Positions 28,541-37,073 of a DNA stretch of 64,000 nt are shown piece by piece. The DNA lies in contig CAWCFV010000002.1 in assembly GCA_963794995.1 (NCBI GenBank), positions 2,046,001-2,110,000 of the forward strand, written 5' to 3'. Source of the stretch: CAWCFV01 sp963794995 (GTDB taxonomy: Bacteria; Actinomycetota; Actinomycetes; JACCUZ01). The position numbers and the translations under genes are program-made. The notes below the pieces were generated by a model, which was not told the origin of the DNA, searched no databases, and saw nothing but the letters and a program-made list of their open reading frames with translations. Each line of letters begins with the position of its first letter. Positions within the stretch are counted from its first letter, which is position 1.

Positions 28541-29988
28541 TGCTTGCCGCCCTTCTTCTTGCCCTTGGCCTTGCCCTTGCCGTTCGAGCTGTCCGAGTAC
28601 CGTTCGAGCCGTTCGAGCCGGACTCCTGCACCGGTGCAGCCGCCACGGTCTCGACGGTGACCGTCGTGCCCGGCGTCGAGCGTGCCGGTGGGGTTCACGT
28701 CCTTCACGGTACCGACCGCTCCCCCGCCCGCGGACTCGGCGACGGCGACCTCCAGGCCCAGGCCGGTGAGCTCGGCGCGCACGTCAGCCAGCTCCCGGCC
28801 CCGGTAGTCGGCGGCGACGACCTCGACGGCGCCGGGCGCCGTCTGGTCCCCCACGCTCACGTCGCTGCCCGAGGTCGTGGTGGTGGCGGTGTCGGCGCCG
28901 CAGGCACGCACGACCAGCCCGAGCAGCAGCACCAGCAGGACCAGGCCGATGGCGTACGGCAGCCAGCGCGGCAGGGCCGAGGGGTCGGGCAGCCGGAAGC
29001 CGGGGTCGGTGTCGGTGCCCAGCCGGGGCGCGACGACGGTGGTCTCCCCGCCGACGGCCGGGTCGGTGTGCGGGCCGGCATCGGGCTCGTAGGCCCCTCC
29101 CACACCGGGCAGGGCCTGGGTCCTCGCGACCGCCGCCGCACGGGCCGGGGCCGCGGCGACGACCGGCCGCAGGGCCAGGGCCTCCCGTCCGAGGTCACCG
29201 GCGCTGTCCGCCCGGTCGGCCGGGTCCTTCGCCAGCATCCGCATGACCAGGCCGCGGACCGGGTCGGGCAGGTCGTCGGGCAGCGCCGGCGGCTGCTGGC
29301 TGACCTGGGCGAGGGCGACGCTGACCGGGGTGTCACCGTCGAACGGGCGGCTCCCCGTGAGGCACTCGTAGGCGACGATGCCCAGGGAGTAGACGTCGCT
29401 GGCGGGGACCACCGAGCGGCCCGACGCCTGCTCCGGGGAGATGTAGTACGCGGTGCCCATGATGGCGCCGGTCTGCGTCAGCGGCACGGCATTGGTGGCG
29501 CGGGCGATGCCGAAGTCGGTGACCTTCACCACCCCGTCCGGGGTGACGAGGATGTTGCCGGGCTTGACGTCGCGGTGGATGACACCGGCCTCGTGCGCGG
29601 CCTGCAGGCCGAGCGCCGCCTGGCCGATGATGTCCAGGGTGCGCTCCGGCGACAGGGCTCCCTCGCGCGACATCAGGGCCGACAGGGGCTCCCCCGGCAC
29701 CAGCTCCATCACGAGGAACGGCGAGCCGCCCTCGTCGTCCTGGCCCTCGCCGAAGTCGTAGACGGCCGCGATGCCCTGGTGCGAGAGCCCGGCGGTGTGC
29801 TTGGCCTCGTTGCGGAACCGGGTCAGGAAGGTCGGGTCGTCGGCGTACTCGCGGCGCAGGACCTTCACCGCCACCTGGCGGCCGAGCACGGTGTCCTCGG
29901 CCGCCCAGACCTCGCCCATGCCGCCCCCGGCGATCCGCGTGGTGAGGCGGTAGCGCTGGCCGAGGACCTGGTCGGTTCCCGGTGTCAC
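28537..29988 (-). CDS. pknA: Serine/threonine kinase PknA (C-terminal frame disturbed)
   Basis: The kinase domain begins VLGQRYRLTTRIAGGGMGEVW, with VKVLRREY, catalytic HRDVKPGNIL and DFGIARAT. After a linker there is one membrane helix (WLPYAIGLVLLVLLLGLVV) and an extracellular part with a single PASTA-like unit (YRGRELADVRAELTGLGLEVAV, then VKDVNPTGTLDAG). PknA is often described without PASTA domains, so this is a variant. The end is scrambled: one extra base near 28670 and two near 28598 are implied, which give the natural sequence TTVTVETVAAAPVQESGS and a Ser-Asn-Gly then Lys-rich tail. GTG 29988 overlaps the pbpA stop; the stop overlaps pknB. Confidence 0.92.
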   Translation of the reverse strand: MTPGTDQVLGQRYRLTTRIAGGGMGEVWAAEDTVLGRQVAVKVLRREYADDPTFLTRFRNEAKHTAGLSHQGIAAVYDFGEGQDDEGGSPFLVMELVPGEPLSALMSREGALSPERTLDIIGQAALGLQAAHEAGVIHRDVKPGNILVTPDGVVKVTDFGIARATNAVPLTQTGAIMGTAYYISPEQASGRSVVPASDVYSLGIVAYECLTGSRPFDGDTPVSVALAQVSQQPPALPDDLPDPVRGLVMRMLAKDPADRADSAGDLGREALALRPVVAAAPARAAAVARTQALPGVGGAYEPDAGPHTDPAVGGETTVVAPRLGTDTDPGFRLPDPSALPRWLPYAIGLVLLVLLLGLVVRACGADTATTTTSGSDVSVGDQTAPGAVEVVAADYRGRELADVRAELTGLGLEVAVAESAGGGAVGTVKDVNPTGTLDAGHDGHRRDRGGCTGAGVRLERLERYSDSSNGKGKAKGKKKGGKQ

Positions 29989-31442
29989 CGCTCGAGCACC
30001 GCCCTCATCACGGCCTGCGCGATCGGCGCGGCCAGTCCGTTCCCGCTGATCTCCGGCTGCTTCGCACCGTCCTCGACGATGACCGCCACCGCGACCTTGG
30101 GCTCGTTGTCGGACGGGGCGAAGGACACGAACCACGCGTGCGGGGTGCGGCCCCCGCCCTGCTGTGCCGTGCCGGTCTTCCCCGCCACGCTGACACCCGG
30201 GATCTGACCGTTGGTGCCGGTGCCCTGTGCCACGACCTGGGCCATCATCCGGGTGAGGTCTGCGGCGGTCTGCGGGCTGACCGCCTCGCCCACCTGGCTC
30301 GGCTTGGTGGTGTCGAGCACCTCGAGCTTCGGGCCGCGCACCTGCTGGACGAGGTAGGGCCGCATCACCACACCGCGGTTGGCGATCGCGGCGGCGACCA
30401 TCGCCATCTGCAGGGGCGTGGCGCGGACGTCGAACTGGCCGATCGCCGACTGCGCGGTCTGGGGCTCGTTCGCGTTCTCCGGGAAGCGGCTCGCGACGCT
30501 GCGCATCGGCACCTCGAAGGCGCTGTCGAAGCCGAACTTGCGGGCCTGCTCGCGCAGTGCCCCGCCGCCCAGGTCGAGGCCGATCGCGCCGAACGAGACG
30601 TTGCACGAGTTGGCCAGCGCGATCGTGAGGGTCGCCTCGCCGGCCGTGGTGCACGGCCCGCCGTTCTCGTTGGGCAGGGTCGCCGAGGTGAGCGGCAGCT
30701 CGAGCCGCGCGCCGTTGTCGACCTTGCTCTCGGGCGTGTAGCGACCGCTCTCCAGCGCGGCGGCGGCCGTCACCAGCTTGAAGGTCGAGCCGGGGGGATA
30801 CGTCTCGCGCAGTGCCCGGTTGAGCATCGGACGGGACCCGCGGGTGCTCAGCCGCTGGTAGTTCTTGCTCACCTCGGACGTGTCGTGGCCGGAGACCTGG
30901 CCCGGGTCGAACGAGGGGGTGCTCACCATCGCGAGGATGGCGCCGGTCGTGGGGTCGAGCGCCACGACCGCGCCGTTGGCGCCGAGTGCCTGCAGGCCGT
31001 CGTACGCCGCCCGCTGGGCGCGGGGGTCGAGGGTGAGCTCGACGCTGCCGCCCTTGGGCTGGCTGCCGGTCAACAGGTCGATGATGCGCCGGACGAACAG
31101 CGAGTCGTCGGTGCCGGCGAGCACCGAGTTGCGTGCCTGCTCCACGCCGGACGCGCCGTACACGACGGAGTAGAAGCCGGTGGCCGGCGCGTACAGCTTC
31201 CCCTCGGGGTACTGGCGCAGGTACTTCAGCCGGTCGTCGGTCTCGATGCTGCGGGCCACCGGCTTGCCGCCGACGAGGATCGGTCCCCGCTCGCGGGAGT
31301 ACTCCTCGGCGATCAGCCGCGGGTTGTTGTTGTCGCTGTGCAGCGACTCGGCCCGGACCACCTGCAGGTAGTTGGCGTTGAGCAGCAGCAGGCCGAACAG
31401 CAGCATGACGGCGACGGACAGCCGGCGCAGCGGGGCGTTCAT
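29985..31442 (-). CDS. pbpA: Penicillin-binding protein PbpA (class B transpeptidase)
   Basis: A 485-aa class B penicillin-binding protein that cross-links peptidoglycan. It has an N-terminal membrane anchor (LSVAVMLLFGLLLLNANYLQ) and a transpeptidase domain with the Ser-x-x-Lys motif in YPPGSTFKLVTA, the SxN motif in LANSCNVSFG, and KTG in SVAGKTGTAQ. ATG 31442 is chosen over upstream codons because the protein then starts MNAPLRRLSVAV; it lies 7 nt beyond the rodA stop. Sitting between rodA and pknA, it is part of the conserved growth and division cluster whose products partner RodA/FtsW and are regulated by PknA/PknB. Confidence 0.95.
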   Translation of the reverse strand: MNAPLRRLSVAVMLLFGLLLLNANYLQVVRAESLHSDNNNPRLIAEEYSRERGPILVGGKPVARSIETDDRLKYLRQYPEGKLYAPATGFYSVVYGASGVEQARNSVLAGTDDSLFVRRIIDLLTGSQPKGGSVELTLDPRAQRAAYDGLQALGANGAVVALDPTTGAILAMVSTPSFDPGQVSGHDTSEVSKNYQRLSTRGSRPMLNRALRETYPPGSTFKLVTAAAALESGRYTPESKVDNGARLELPLTSATLPNENGGPCTTAGEATLTIALANSCNVSFGAIGLDLGGGALREQARKFGFDSAFEVPMRSVASRFPENANEPQTAQSAIGQFDVRATPLQMAMVAAAIANRGVVMRPYLVQQVRGPKLEVLDTTKPSQVGEAVSPQTAADLTRMMAQVVAQGTGTNGQIPGVSVAGKTGTAQQGGGRTPHAWFVSFAPSDNEPKVAVAVIVEDGAKQPEISGNGLAAPIAQAVMRAVLER

Positions 31443-31449
31443 GGCCGCC

Positions 31450-32850
31450 TCACAGCCGCACGACCTGGGTCTTGGCATCGGCCAGCGACGGCGACGGCGG
31501 CGGTGCCGGGCGGCGGGCGGCGTCGCTGATCCGCAGGAGCAGGGCGACCAGCGCCCAGTTCGCCACCAGCGACGAGCCGCCGTAGGAGAGGAACGGCACG
31601 GTGAGTCCGGTCAGCGGGATCAGCCGCGTGACGCCGCCGACGACCACGAAGACCTGCAGGGCGACGCTGAACGCCAGGCCGGCGGCCAGCAGCTTGCCGA
31701 AGGAGTCGCGCACCGCGATCGAGGTGCGCAGGCCCCGCTGCACGAGCACGGCGTAGAGGACGAGGATCGCCATGAACCCGGTGAGACCGAGCTCCTCGGC
31801 GAAGGCGGCCACGATGAAGTCGGTCTGGGCGTAGGGCACGATCTCCGGCCGGCCCTGGCCGAGCCCCTGGCCGAGCAGGCCGCCGCTGCCCATGCCGAAC
31901 AGGCCCTGGACCAGCTGGTAGCTGTCGTCGTCGATGTTGCGCGGGGCGAAGGCGTGCAGCCAGATGTCCACCCGCTCCTGCACGTGGCTGAACATCGACC
32001 ACGCCACGAACGAGCCGGAGAGGAACAGCCCGAGGCCGATGAGCAGCCAGGACAGCCGTTCGGTGGCGACGTAGAGCAGGGCCACGAAGACGCCGAAGAA
32101 CAGCAGCGAGGTGCCCAGGTCGCGCTCGAAGACGAGCACGGCCAGGCTGGCCGCCCAGGCGAGGATGACCGGGCCCAGGTCACGTGCGCGGGGCAGGTCG
32201 ATGCCCAGGAACCGCCGGCCGGCGAGCGCCAGCACGTCGCGCTTGACCACCAGGTAGCCGGCGAAGAACACCAGCAGCACCAGCTTCGCGAGCTCGCCCG
32301 GCTGGAAGGAGAAGCCGGCCAGGCGGATCCAGATGCGCGCGCCGTTGATGGTGGTGCCGATGATCGGCAGCAGCGGCAGCAGCAGCAGGACGAGCCCGGC
32401 CAGCATGGCCGTGTAGGTGAAGCGCTGCAGGACCCGGTGGTCGCGCACCAGCAGCAGCACCACGACGAAGAGCACGATGCCGACGGCCGTCCAGGTGAGC
32501 TGGGCGGGGGCGGCGAGCGAGGGTGCGTCGCGGCCGAGCTGCTCGGCCCGGTCGGTGTAGGCGAGGTCGAGACGGTGGATCATCGCCAGGCCCAGGCCGT
32601 TGAGCGTCGTCACCACGGGGAGCAGGACCGGGTCGGCGTGCGGGGCGACCCGTCGGACGACCACGTGGGCCGCGACGAACAGCAGAGCGAGACCGCCGCC
32701 GTAGCCGAGCATGCCGGCCGGGACGACGCCGTCGTGGGCGAGCCCCACGGCGGCGTAGGCGGCCATCGCGATGGCCAGCGAGAAGACCAGCAGCACGAGC
32801 TCGGTGGTGCGGGGGTTGCGGGTGCGCAGCCCCCGCACGCGGCCGCTCAT
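31450..32850 (-). CDS. rodA: SEDS-family glycosyltransferase RodA/FtsW
   Basis: A 466-aa polytopic protein of the SEDS family, peptidoglycan polymerases that work with class B PBPs such as the adjacent PbpA. About twelve hydrophobic segments are visible. The conserved motifs are NGARIWIRLAGFSFQPGELAKL, the FERDLGTSLLFFGVF region (with the catalytic Asp), and the C-terminal GLTVPFLSYGGSSL. ATG 32850 overlaps the pstP stop (ATGA). The longer open frame upstream is only a shadow of pstP. Confidence 0.96.
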   Translation of the reverse strand: MSGRVRGLRTRNPRTTELVLLVFSLAIAMAAYAAVGLAHDGVVPAGMLGYGGGLALLFVAAHVVVRRVAPHADPVLLPVVTTLNGLGLAMIHRLDLAYTDRAEQLGRDAPSLAAPAQLTWTAVGIVLFVVVLLLVRDHRVLQRFTYTAMLAGLVLLLLPLLPIIGTTINGARIWIRLAGFSFQPGELAKLVLLVFFAGYLVVKRDVLALAGRRFLGIDLPRARDLGPVILAWAASLAVLVFERDLGTSLLFFGVFVALLYVATERLSWLLIGLGLFLSGSFVAWSMFSHVQERVDIWLHAFAPRNIDDDSYQLVQGLFGMGSGGLLGQGLGQGRPEIVPYAQTDFIVAAFAEELGLTGFMAILVLYAVLVQRGLRTSIAVRDSFGKLLAAGLAFSVALQVFVVVGGVTRLIPLTGLTVPFLSYGGSSLVANWALVALLLRISDAARRPAPPPSPSLADAKTQVVRL

Positions 32851-34250
32851 GAGCCGTCCCCGCAGTCGGCCGAGTCGATGACGGTGCCGTCGCTCAGGGT
32901 GGCGCTGCTGGACGGGGTGGGACTGGCCGCCGGGGCGTCCGACGCCGTGCCGGAGCCGCTCGGTGCGGGGTCCGGCGTGGCAGTCGGTGGCGCACTCGGG
33001 CTCGCACTCGGGCTGGGACTCGGTGACGGGGTTGCCTCGGCCAGGCGCCGGCACGCGGTGGCCTGCTCCCGCAGCTGGGACACGAGCCGCTCGGCGTCGC
33101 GCAGGCCGTCGGTGGCGATGTCGGCGCGGACCTGCTCCTGCTGGTAGGTGGGCAGGTCGCCCAGCGCGATCTGCTCGGCGCGGTAGAGCGTGGAGGTCCG
33201 GATCGGGCCGACGTCCTGGGTGAGGCCACGGAAGATGGCCACGTTGCTGTCCTGCGCGCCGACGTAGTACTGGGTCCGCGACCACTGGTACGCGCCGTAC
33301 CCGGCGCCGCCGACGAGGACGAGCAGCAGCATCGCGAGCAGCGCGCGGCGCAGCCGGTGCGGGCGGTGGTCGAGGTCGTAGTCGTCGCCGTCGCCGTCGC
33401 CGTCGGCGTCGGCCGCGACCGGGCGCAGCGCCGCGGCCTTGGCGGCGGGGGTGTCCTCACGGGCGTGCCGGACGGCGCCCTCCGCCGCGGCACCGACGGT
33501 CACCGGCACCGCCGACGGTGGCTTGGTCTCGACCTCGACGACGTCGGCCACGATGGCGGTGATGTTGTCGGGACCGCCCCCCTTGAGCGCCAGGTCGACC
33601 AGCCGCTCGACGGCGACGTCCGCGCTGGCCTCCGCCGCCAGGGTGTCGCGCAGGGTCTCCTCGCTCACGACGTTCGAGAGGCCGTCGCTGCACAGCAGGT
33701 AGCGGTCCCCGGTGCGGGTCTCCCTCACCGACAGGTCGAGCTCGATGTCGTCGCGCCCGTCGACAGCGTTGGTGATGACGTTCTTCTGCGGGTGGTGGTC
33801 GGCCTCCTCGGCCGTGATCCGTCCCTCGTCGAGCAGCGACTGGACGAAGGTGTGGTCCCTGGTGATCTGCTGGAGGGCGCCGTCGCGCAGCAGGTACCCC
33901 CGCGAGTCGCCGACGTGGACCAGGCCGAAGCGTCCGCCGGCCCGCAGCAGCGCGGTGACCGTGGTCCCCATCCCGGCGAGCTCGGGGTCGCCACCGACCA
34001 TGTCGCGCAGGTGGGTGTTGGCCGTGTGGACGGCCCCCGCCAGCCGCTCGAGCAGGTCGCCGCCGGGAGAGTCCTCGTCGAGCCCGGCGAGCACGCCGAC
34101 CGCCACGGACGAGGCCACCTCCCCGGCCGCGTGCCCCCCGACGCCGTCGGCGATGACGAGCAGCCGCGGGCCGGCGTACCCGGAGTCCTCGTTGATCTCG
34201 CGCAGCAGGCCCACGTCGGAGCGGGCGGCATAGCGCAGTGCGAGCGCCAT
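32847..34250 (-). CDS. pstP: PP2C-family serine/threonine phosphatase PstP
   Basis: A 467-aa metal-dependent phosphatase that reverses PknA/PknB phosphorylation. The cytoplasmic PP2C domain shows RSDVGLLREINEDSG, the metal site VIADGVGGHAAGE, GTTVTALL, LVHVGDSRGYLLRDG, LLCSDGLSN and GGPDNITAIVAD. A linker leads to one membrane helix (ALLAMLLLVLVGGAGYGAYQW) and an exported domain that ends in Pro/Ser/Thr low-complexity sequence. The ATG at 34250 lies 13 nt from the fhaB stop and the stop overlaps rodA. Confidence 0.95.
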   Translation of the reverse strand: MALALRYAARSDVGLLREINEDSGYAGPRLLVIADGVGGHAAGEVASSVAVGVLAGLDEDSPGGDLLERLAGAVHTANTHLRDMVGGDPELAGMGTTVTALLRAGGRFGLVHVGDSRGYLLRDGALQQITRDHTFVQSLLDEGRITAEEADHHPQKNVITNAVDGRDDIELDLSVRETRTGDRYLLCSDGLSNVVSEETLRDTLAAEASADVAVERLVDLALKGGGPDNITAIVADVVEVETKPPSAVPVTVGAAAEGAVRHAREDTPAAKAAALRPVAADADGDGDGDDYDLDHRPHRLRRALLAMLLLVLVGGAGYGAYQWSRTQYYVGAQDSNVAIFRGLTQDVGPIRTSTLYRAEQIALGDLPTYQQEQVRADIATDGLRDAERLVSQLREQATACRRLAEATPSPSPSPSASPSAPPTATPDPAPSGSGTASDAPAASPTPSSSATLSDGTVIDSADCGDGS

Positions 34251-34263
34251 GAGCGTCGACCCG

Positions 34264-34776
34264 CTACTTCCGCAGCTCGACGACGGTCTTGCCGATGCGG
34301 ATCGGCACGCCGATCTTCACCGGCGTGGGACCCGTGACCTTGGTCCGGTCGATGTAGGTGCCGTTGGTCGAGCCCATGTCCTCCACCAGCCACTGGCCGT
34401 CACGCGGGAAGAAGCGCGCGTGCCGGCTGGACACGTAGTCGTCGTCGAGGACGATGGTCGAGTCCTGGGAGCGGCCGAGCGTCACGGGAGCCTCGCCGAG
34501 CCGGACGGTCGTACCGGACAGCGCCCCCTGGGTGACGACGAGCGTGCTCGGCACCCCGCGCCTGCCCTTGCTGGGCTTGGGCGAGCGGTCCTTGCGCGAC
34601 GGTGCAGGGGCCGGTGCCGGGGTGGCGGGGCGCCGGCTGCCGACGGTGCTGCGGCCCACCCGGCGCCCGAACAGGTCCGAGCGCATCACCGACACGGTGG
34701 TGAGCACGAACAGCCAGAGCACGGAGAGGAATCCGAGCTTGATGATCGTGAGCGTGAGCTCGCTCATCTCGCTCAC
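34264..34776 (-). CDS. fhaB: FHA-domain protein FhaB (FipA)
   Basis: A 170-aa protein with an N-terminal membrane helix (LTLTIIKLGFLSVLWLFVLT), a Pro/Lys-rich linker, and a C-terminal FHA domain that binds phosphothreonine: VTLGRSQDSTIVLDDDYVSSRHARF and DMGSTNGTYIDRTKV hold the conserved Gly-Arg, Ser-Ser-Arg-His and Gly-Ser-Thr-Asn residues. FhaB is a PknA/PknB substrate that bridges to division proteins. The GTG at 34776 has GAGG 10 nt upstream, and fhaA ends 7 nt before it. Confidence 0.94.
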   Translation of the reverse strand: MSEMSELTLTIIKLGFLSVLWLFVLTTVSVMRSDLFGRRVGRSTVGSRRPATPAPAPAPSRKDRSPKPSKGRRGVPSTLVVTQGALSGTTVRLGEAPVTLGRSQDSTIVLDDDYVSSRHARFFPRDGQWLVEDMGSTNGTYIDRTKVTGPTPVKIGVPIRIGKTVVELRK

Positions 34777-34783
34777 CGGTGCG

Positions 34784-35488
34784 TCACCTCGCGCCTTCGT
34801 GGAAGGTCATGACCGTGCTGCCCAGCCGTACCTCGGCGCCGTCGCGCAGGCGCAGCTCCTCGACCCGCTGGCCGTTGACGACCACCCCGTTGGTCGAGCC
34901 GAGGTCCACCACGGTCACGTCGCCCCCGGAGCGGCGCAGCTCGGCGTGGTTGCGGGAGATGCCGGGGTCGTCGATGCGCAGGTCGGTGTCGGAGCCGCGG
35001 CCGATCCGGGTCACGGCACGCACCAGCGCGTACGTCGTCGCGCCGACCTCGACCCAGGGCACGGCGGAGCCGCTGCCCGCCGCCGGGACCGAGGTGGACG
35101 ACTCCTGGGCGGTGGCGGCCGCGACGGCTGAGCTGCGGACCTGGAACCGGCCGGTCGGCAGGTCGGCGTCGCGCTCGAAGCCGACCGTCACCGGGCCGAG
35201 GAAGGCGTAGCCCTGCTCGTCGGCGTGCTCGCGGACCATGGCCGCGAGCTCGCTCCCGAGGGCCTCGGCGTAGACGCTGAGCCGCTCGTGGTCGTGGTCC
35301 CCGAGGGCCACGACGAAGGAGTTCGGGACCATCGTGCGGCCACGGGCGACGATCGCAGCCCGGTCGTCGCACTCCCGCTGGAGCGCGGACGCCAGCTCGA
35401 CCGGCTGCACCTCGGCCTTGAAGGCCCGCGCGAACGGCCGGTTGACCATCTCCTCGATGCGACGCTCGAAGCGTTGCAGGACGCCCAT
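34784..35488 (-). CDS. fhaA: FHA-domain protein FhaA with DUF3662 N-terminus
   Basis: A 234-aa protein. The first about 115 residues are the DUF3662 domain (VLQRFERRIEEMVNRPFARAF, RECDDRAAIVARGRTMVPN), then a short Ala/Ser linker and a C-terminal FHA domain (RIGRGSDTDLRIDDPGISRNHAEL, LGSTNGVVVNGQRV). FhaA proteins bind phosphorylated partners such as PknB and MviN. It is short because the central linker, long in mycobacterial FhaA, is nearly absent. ATG 35488 matches the family start MGVLQRFERR. It is the first gene of the fhaA-fhaB-pstP-rodA-pbpA-pknA-pknB operon. Confidence 0.92.
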   Translation of the reverse strand: MGVLQRFERRIEEMVNRPFARAFKAEVQPVELASALQRECDDRAAIVARGRTMVPNSFVVALGDHDHERLSVYAEALGSELAAMVREHADEQGYAFLGPVTVGFERDADLPTGRFQVRSSAVAAATAQESSTSVPAAGSGSAVPWVEVGATTYALVRAVTRIGRGSDTDLRIDDPGISRNHAELRRSGGDVTVVDLGSTNGVVVNGQRVEELRLRDGAEVRLGSTVMTFHEGAR

Positions 35489-35666
35489 CGGGATCTGGCC
35501 ACCTCCTCGGAGCAGTCGGCTGAGCCCGGCCACGTGATCGTAGCCGGGCCCGGTGGAGGTCCTGTTCCCCCGGGACCCGTGCGCTAGTCCCCCGGCCGCG
35601 CGGGTGTCCGGGCCCGTTCGCGGCGGTCCGGACCGACGGTGACGCCCTGTTATCCTTCCTGGGCTC

Positions 35667-35753
35667 GCGCGAGTGGCGGAATAGGCAGACGCGCACGGTT
35701 CAGGTCCGTGTGTCCGAAAGGACGTGGGGGTTCAACTCCCCCCTCGCGCACCA
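35667..35753 (+). tRNA. tRNA-Leu (CAG)
   Basis: The acceptor arms GCGCGAG and CTCGCGC pair, followed by an encoded ACCA end. The anticodon stem CACGG/CCGTG encloses TTCAGGT, giving anticodon CAG. A long variable arm (TGTCCGAAAGGACG) confirms a class II tRNA. TATCCT at 35651-35656 is a possible -10 element, but I see no good -35. Confidence 0.97.
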
Positions 35754-35815
35754 TGGGCAGGGGGCCGCCCCCTCTGTCATCCCGGGACGCTCGTGACCGC
35801 ACCCCCGGCCGGACG

Positions 35816-36067
35816 TCAGCCGGGGGGAGCGGCCGGCGCCTCGGCCAGCCCGTCGACCAGCGCCGTCACCAGCGCAGGGACGTCGGCGCGCGCGACGCGC
35901 ATCGTGGCGACGCAGGAGCCGTCGCGCCACACGCTGAGCACCACCAGCCCCGCGTCGTCGTGCCAGGTGACGCGCATCCAGCGGTGCTGCCCGCGGGCGT
36001 CGTGCACCGCGACACCGCCGGTGGGCAGCGTGAGCACCTGCCCGGGCTGCGCGTGCGGGACGGCCAC
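35816..36067 (-). CDS. Hypothetical small cytoplasmic protein
   Basis: About 83 aa if the GTG at 36067 is the start; the frame is open to 36124. It reads VAVPHAQPGQVLTLPTGGVAV, then WMRVTWHDDAGLVVLSVWRDG and VARADVPALVTALVDGL. The pattern of short strands followed by one helix, and the Asp/Trp-rich segment, resemble small conserved actinobacterial proteins of unknown function. There is no signal peptide or membrane helix. No strong Shine-Dalgarno decides the start. It lies leftward between tRNA-Leu and the CAP-protein gene. Confidence 0.6.
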   Translation of the reverse strand: MAVPHAQPGQVLTLPTGGVAVHDARGQHRWMRVTWHDDAGLVVLSVWRDGSCVATMRVARADVPALVTALVDGLAEAPAAPPG

Positions 36068-36218
36068 GCCGCCATCATCCGACGCCTGCCTCCGGAACGG
36101 AAGACCCGGACGGGTGCCCGGCACGGCAACGGCGCCGGTCGCGGGCCCCTCCTCCCGCGACCGACGCCGTCGGTCCGACGCCGGCGGCGCACCCCGGGGG
36201 ATGCGTGACCGGCAGGTC

Positions 36219-36962
36219 TCAGAACAGCTTGCGCCAGGTCTTCGGCCCGACGTTGCCCCGGCCGTTCCAGCCCTGCGCGCGCTGGAAGCGCGCCACCGCG
36301 CTGCGGGTGTACGTGCCGTAGTACCCGGTCTGGCGCAGGTGCAGGCGGCCCTGGACCCGCTTCACCGCGGCACCGGTGCTGCCGGGGCGCAGGGTCCGGG
36401 TGAACGTGGCGAGCGAGCCGGACGAGGCGCGCCGGGTGGTCGTGCTGACCCGCAGCGGACGGCGGAAGACCTCGGCCACCCAGACCCGGCCGTTGACGCT
36501 CACGGCGCCGATGCCGACCTCGGTGTAGTCGCGGTCGAGGATGTTCGCCTTGTGCCCGGGGCTGTCCATGAAGGCCCGGTGCACGGTCGAGGCGTCCGGG
36601 CCGTAGCCCACGTTCTCGCCCACCCAGCGCCAGTTGTCGACGTCCGAGGTGAGCTGCGGGTTGTGGTAGAGCCGGCTCTGCCGGGCCATCCGGCGGGCCT
36701 GCTCGCGGGCGACCTCGACCAGCGCCGAACGGGTGGCCAGCCGCGGGATCCCCCGGTTGGCCCGCTCGTTGTTCAACCGGTTGGTGAAGGCGTCCTCCAC
36801 GGACGTCGCGCCGGCCGGGGCGGCGGTGACCGCGCCGGTGACCAGGGTGGCGACGACGACGGCCAGCGCGGTCACCAGGGCTGCGACGGTCCGCCGGGGC
36901 GCCCTGGCGCAGCCGTCCGCGGCGCTCGCCGGCGCGCTGGCGGGTACGGGGGTGAGGGCCAC
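36219..36962 (-). CDS. Secreted CAP/SCP-domain protein with C-terminal peptidoglycan-binding module
   Basis: A 247-aa exported protein. The signal peptide has basic residues (ARAPRRT) then a hydrophobic core (VAALVTALAVVVATLVTGAV) and an Ala-x-Ala-like end (APAGA). The CAP domain shows NRLNNERANRGIPRLA, HNPQLTSD, WVGENVGYG and FMDSPGHKANILDRDYTEVGIGAV, which hold the typical His and Glu residues. The last about 60 residues are a peptidoglycan-binding repeat (VKRVQGRLHLRQTGYYG, ARFQRAQGWNGRGNVGPKTW). It is probably a wall-associated protein of unknown activity. GTG 36962 with GGAG upstream is chosen; the gene is divergent from the Fpg/Nei gene. Confidence 0.88.
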   Translation of the reverse strand: MALTPVPASAPASAADGCARAPRRTVAALVTALAVVVATLVTGAVTAAPAGATSVEDAFTNRLNNERANRGIPRLATRSALVEVAREQARRMARQSRLYHNPQLTSDVDNWRWVGENVGYGPDASTVHRAFMDSPGHKANILDRDYTEVGIGAVSVNGRVWVAEVFRRPLRVSTTTRRASSGSLATFTRTLRPGSTGAAVKRVQGRLHLRQTGYYGTYTRSAVARFQRAQGWNGRGNVGPKTWRKLF

Positions 36963-37073
36963 GTGGTGTCGTCTCCGGTGTCGGTTTTCGAACGTGCCCT
37001 GACTACGTCGGCGTGGTCCGGCCGGGGCATGACTCGGCTGATCGGGTGACGCGGCGTGCGGCACACTGGTCCC

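Noticed and set aside
35754..35815. Attachment site at the 3' end of tRNA-Leu
   Set aside because: No repeat of the tRNA end or integrase gene is found in the window.
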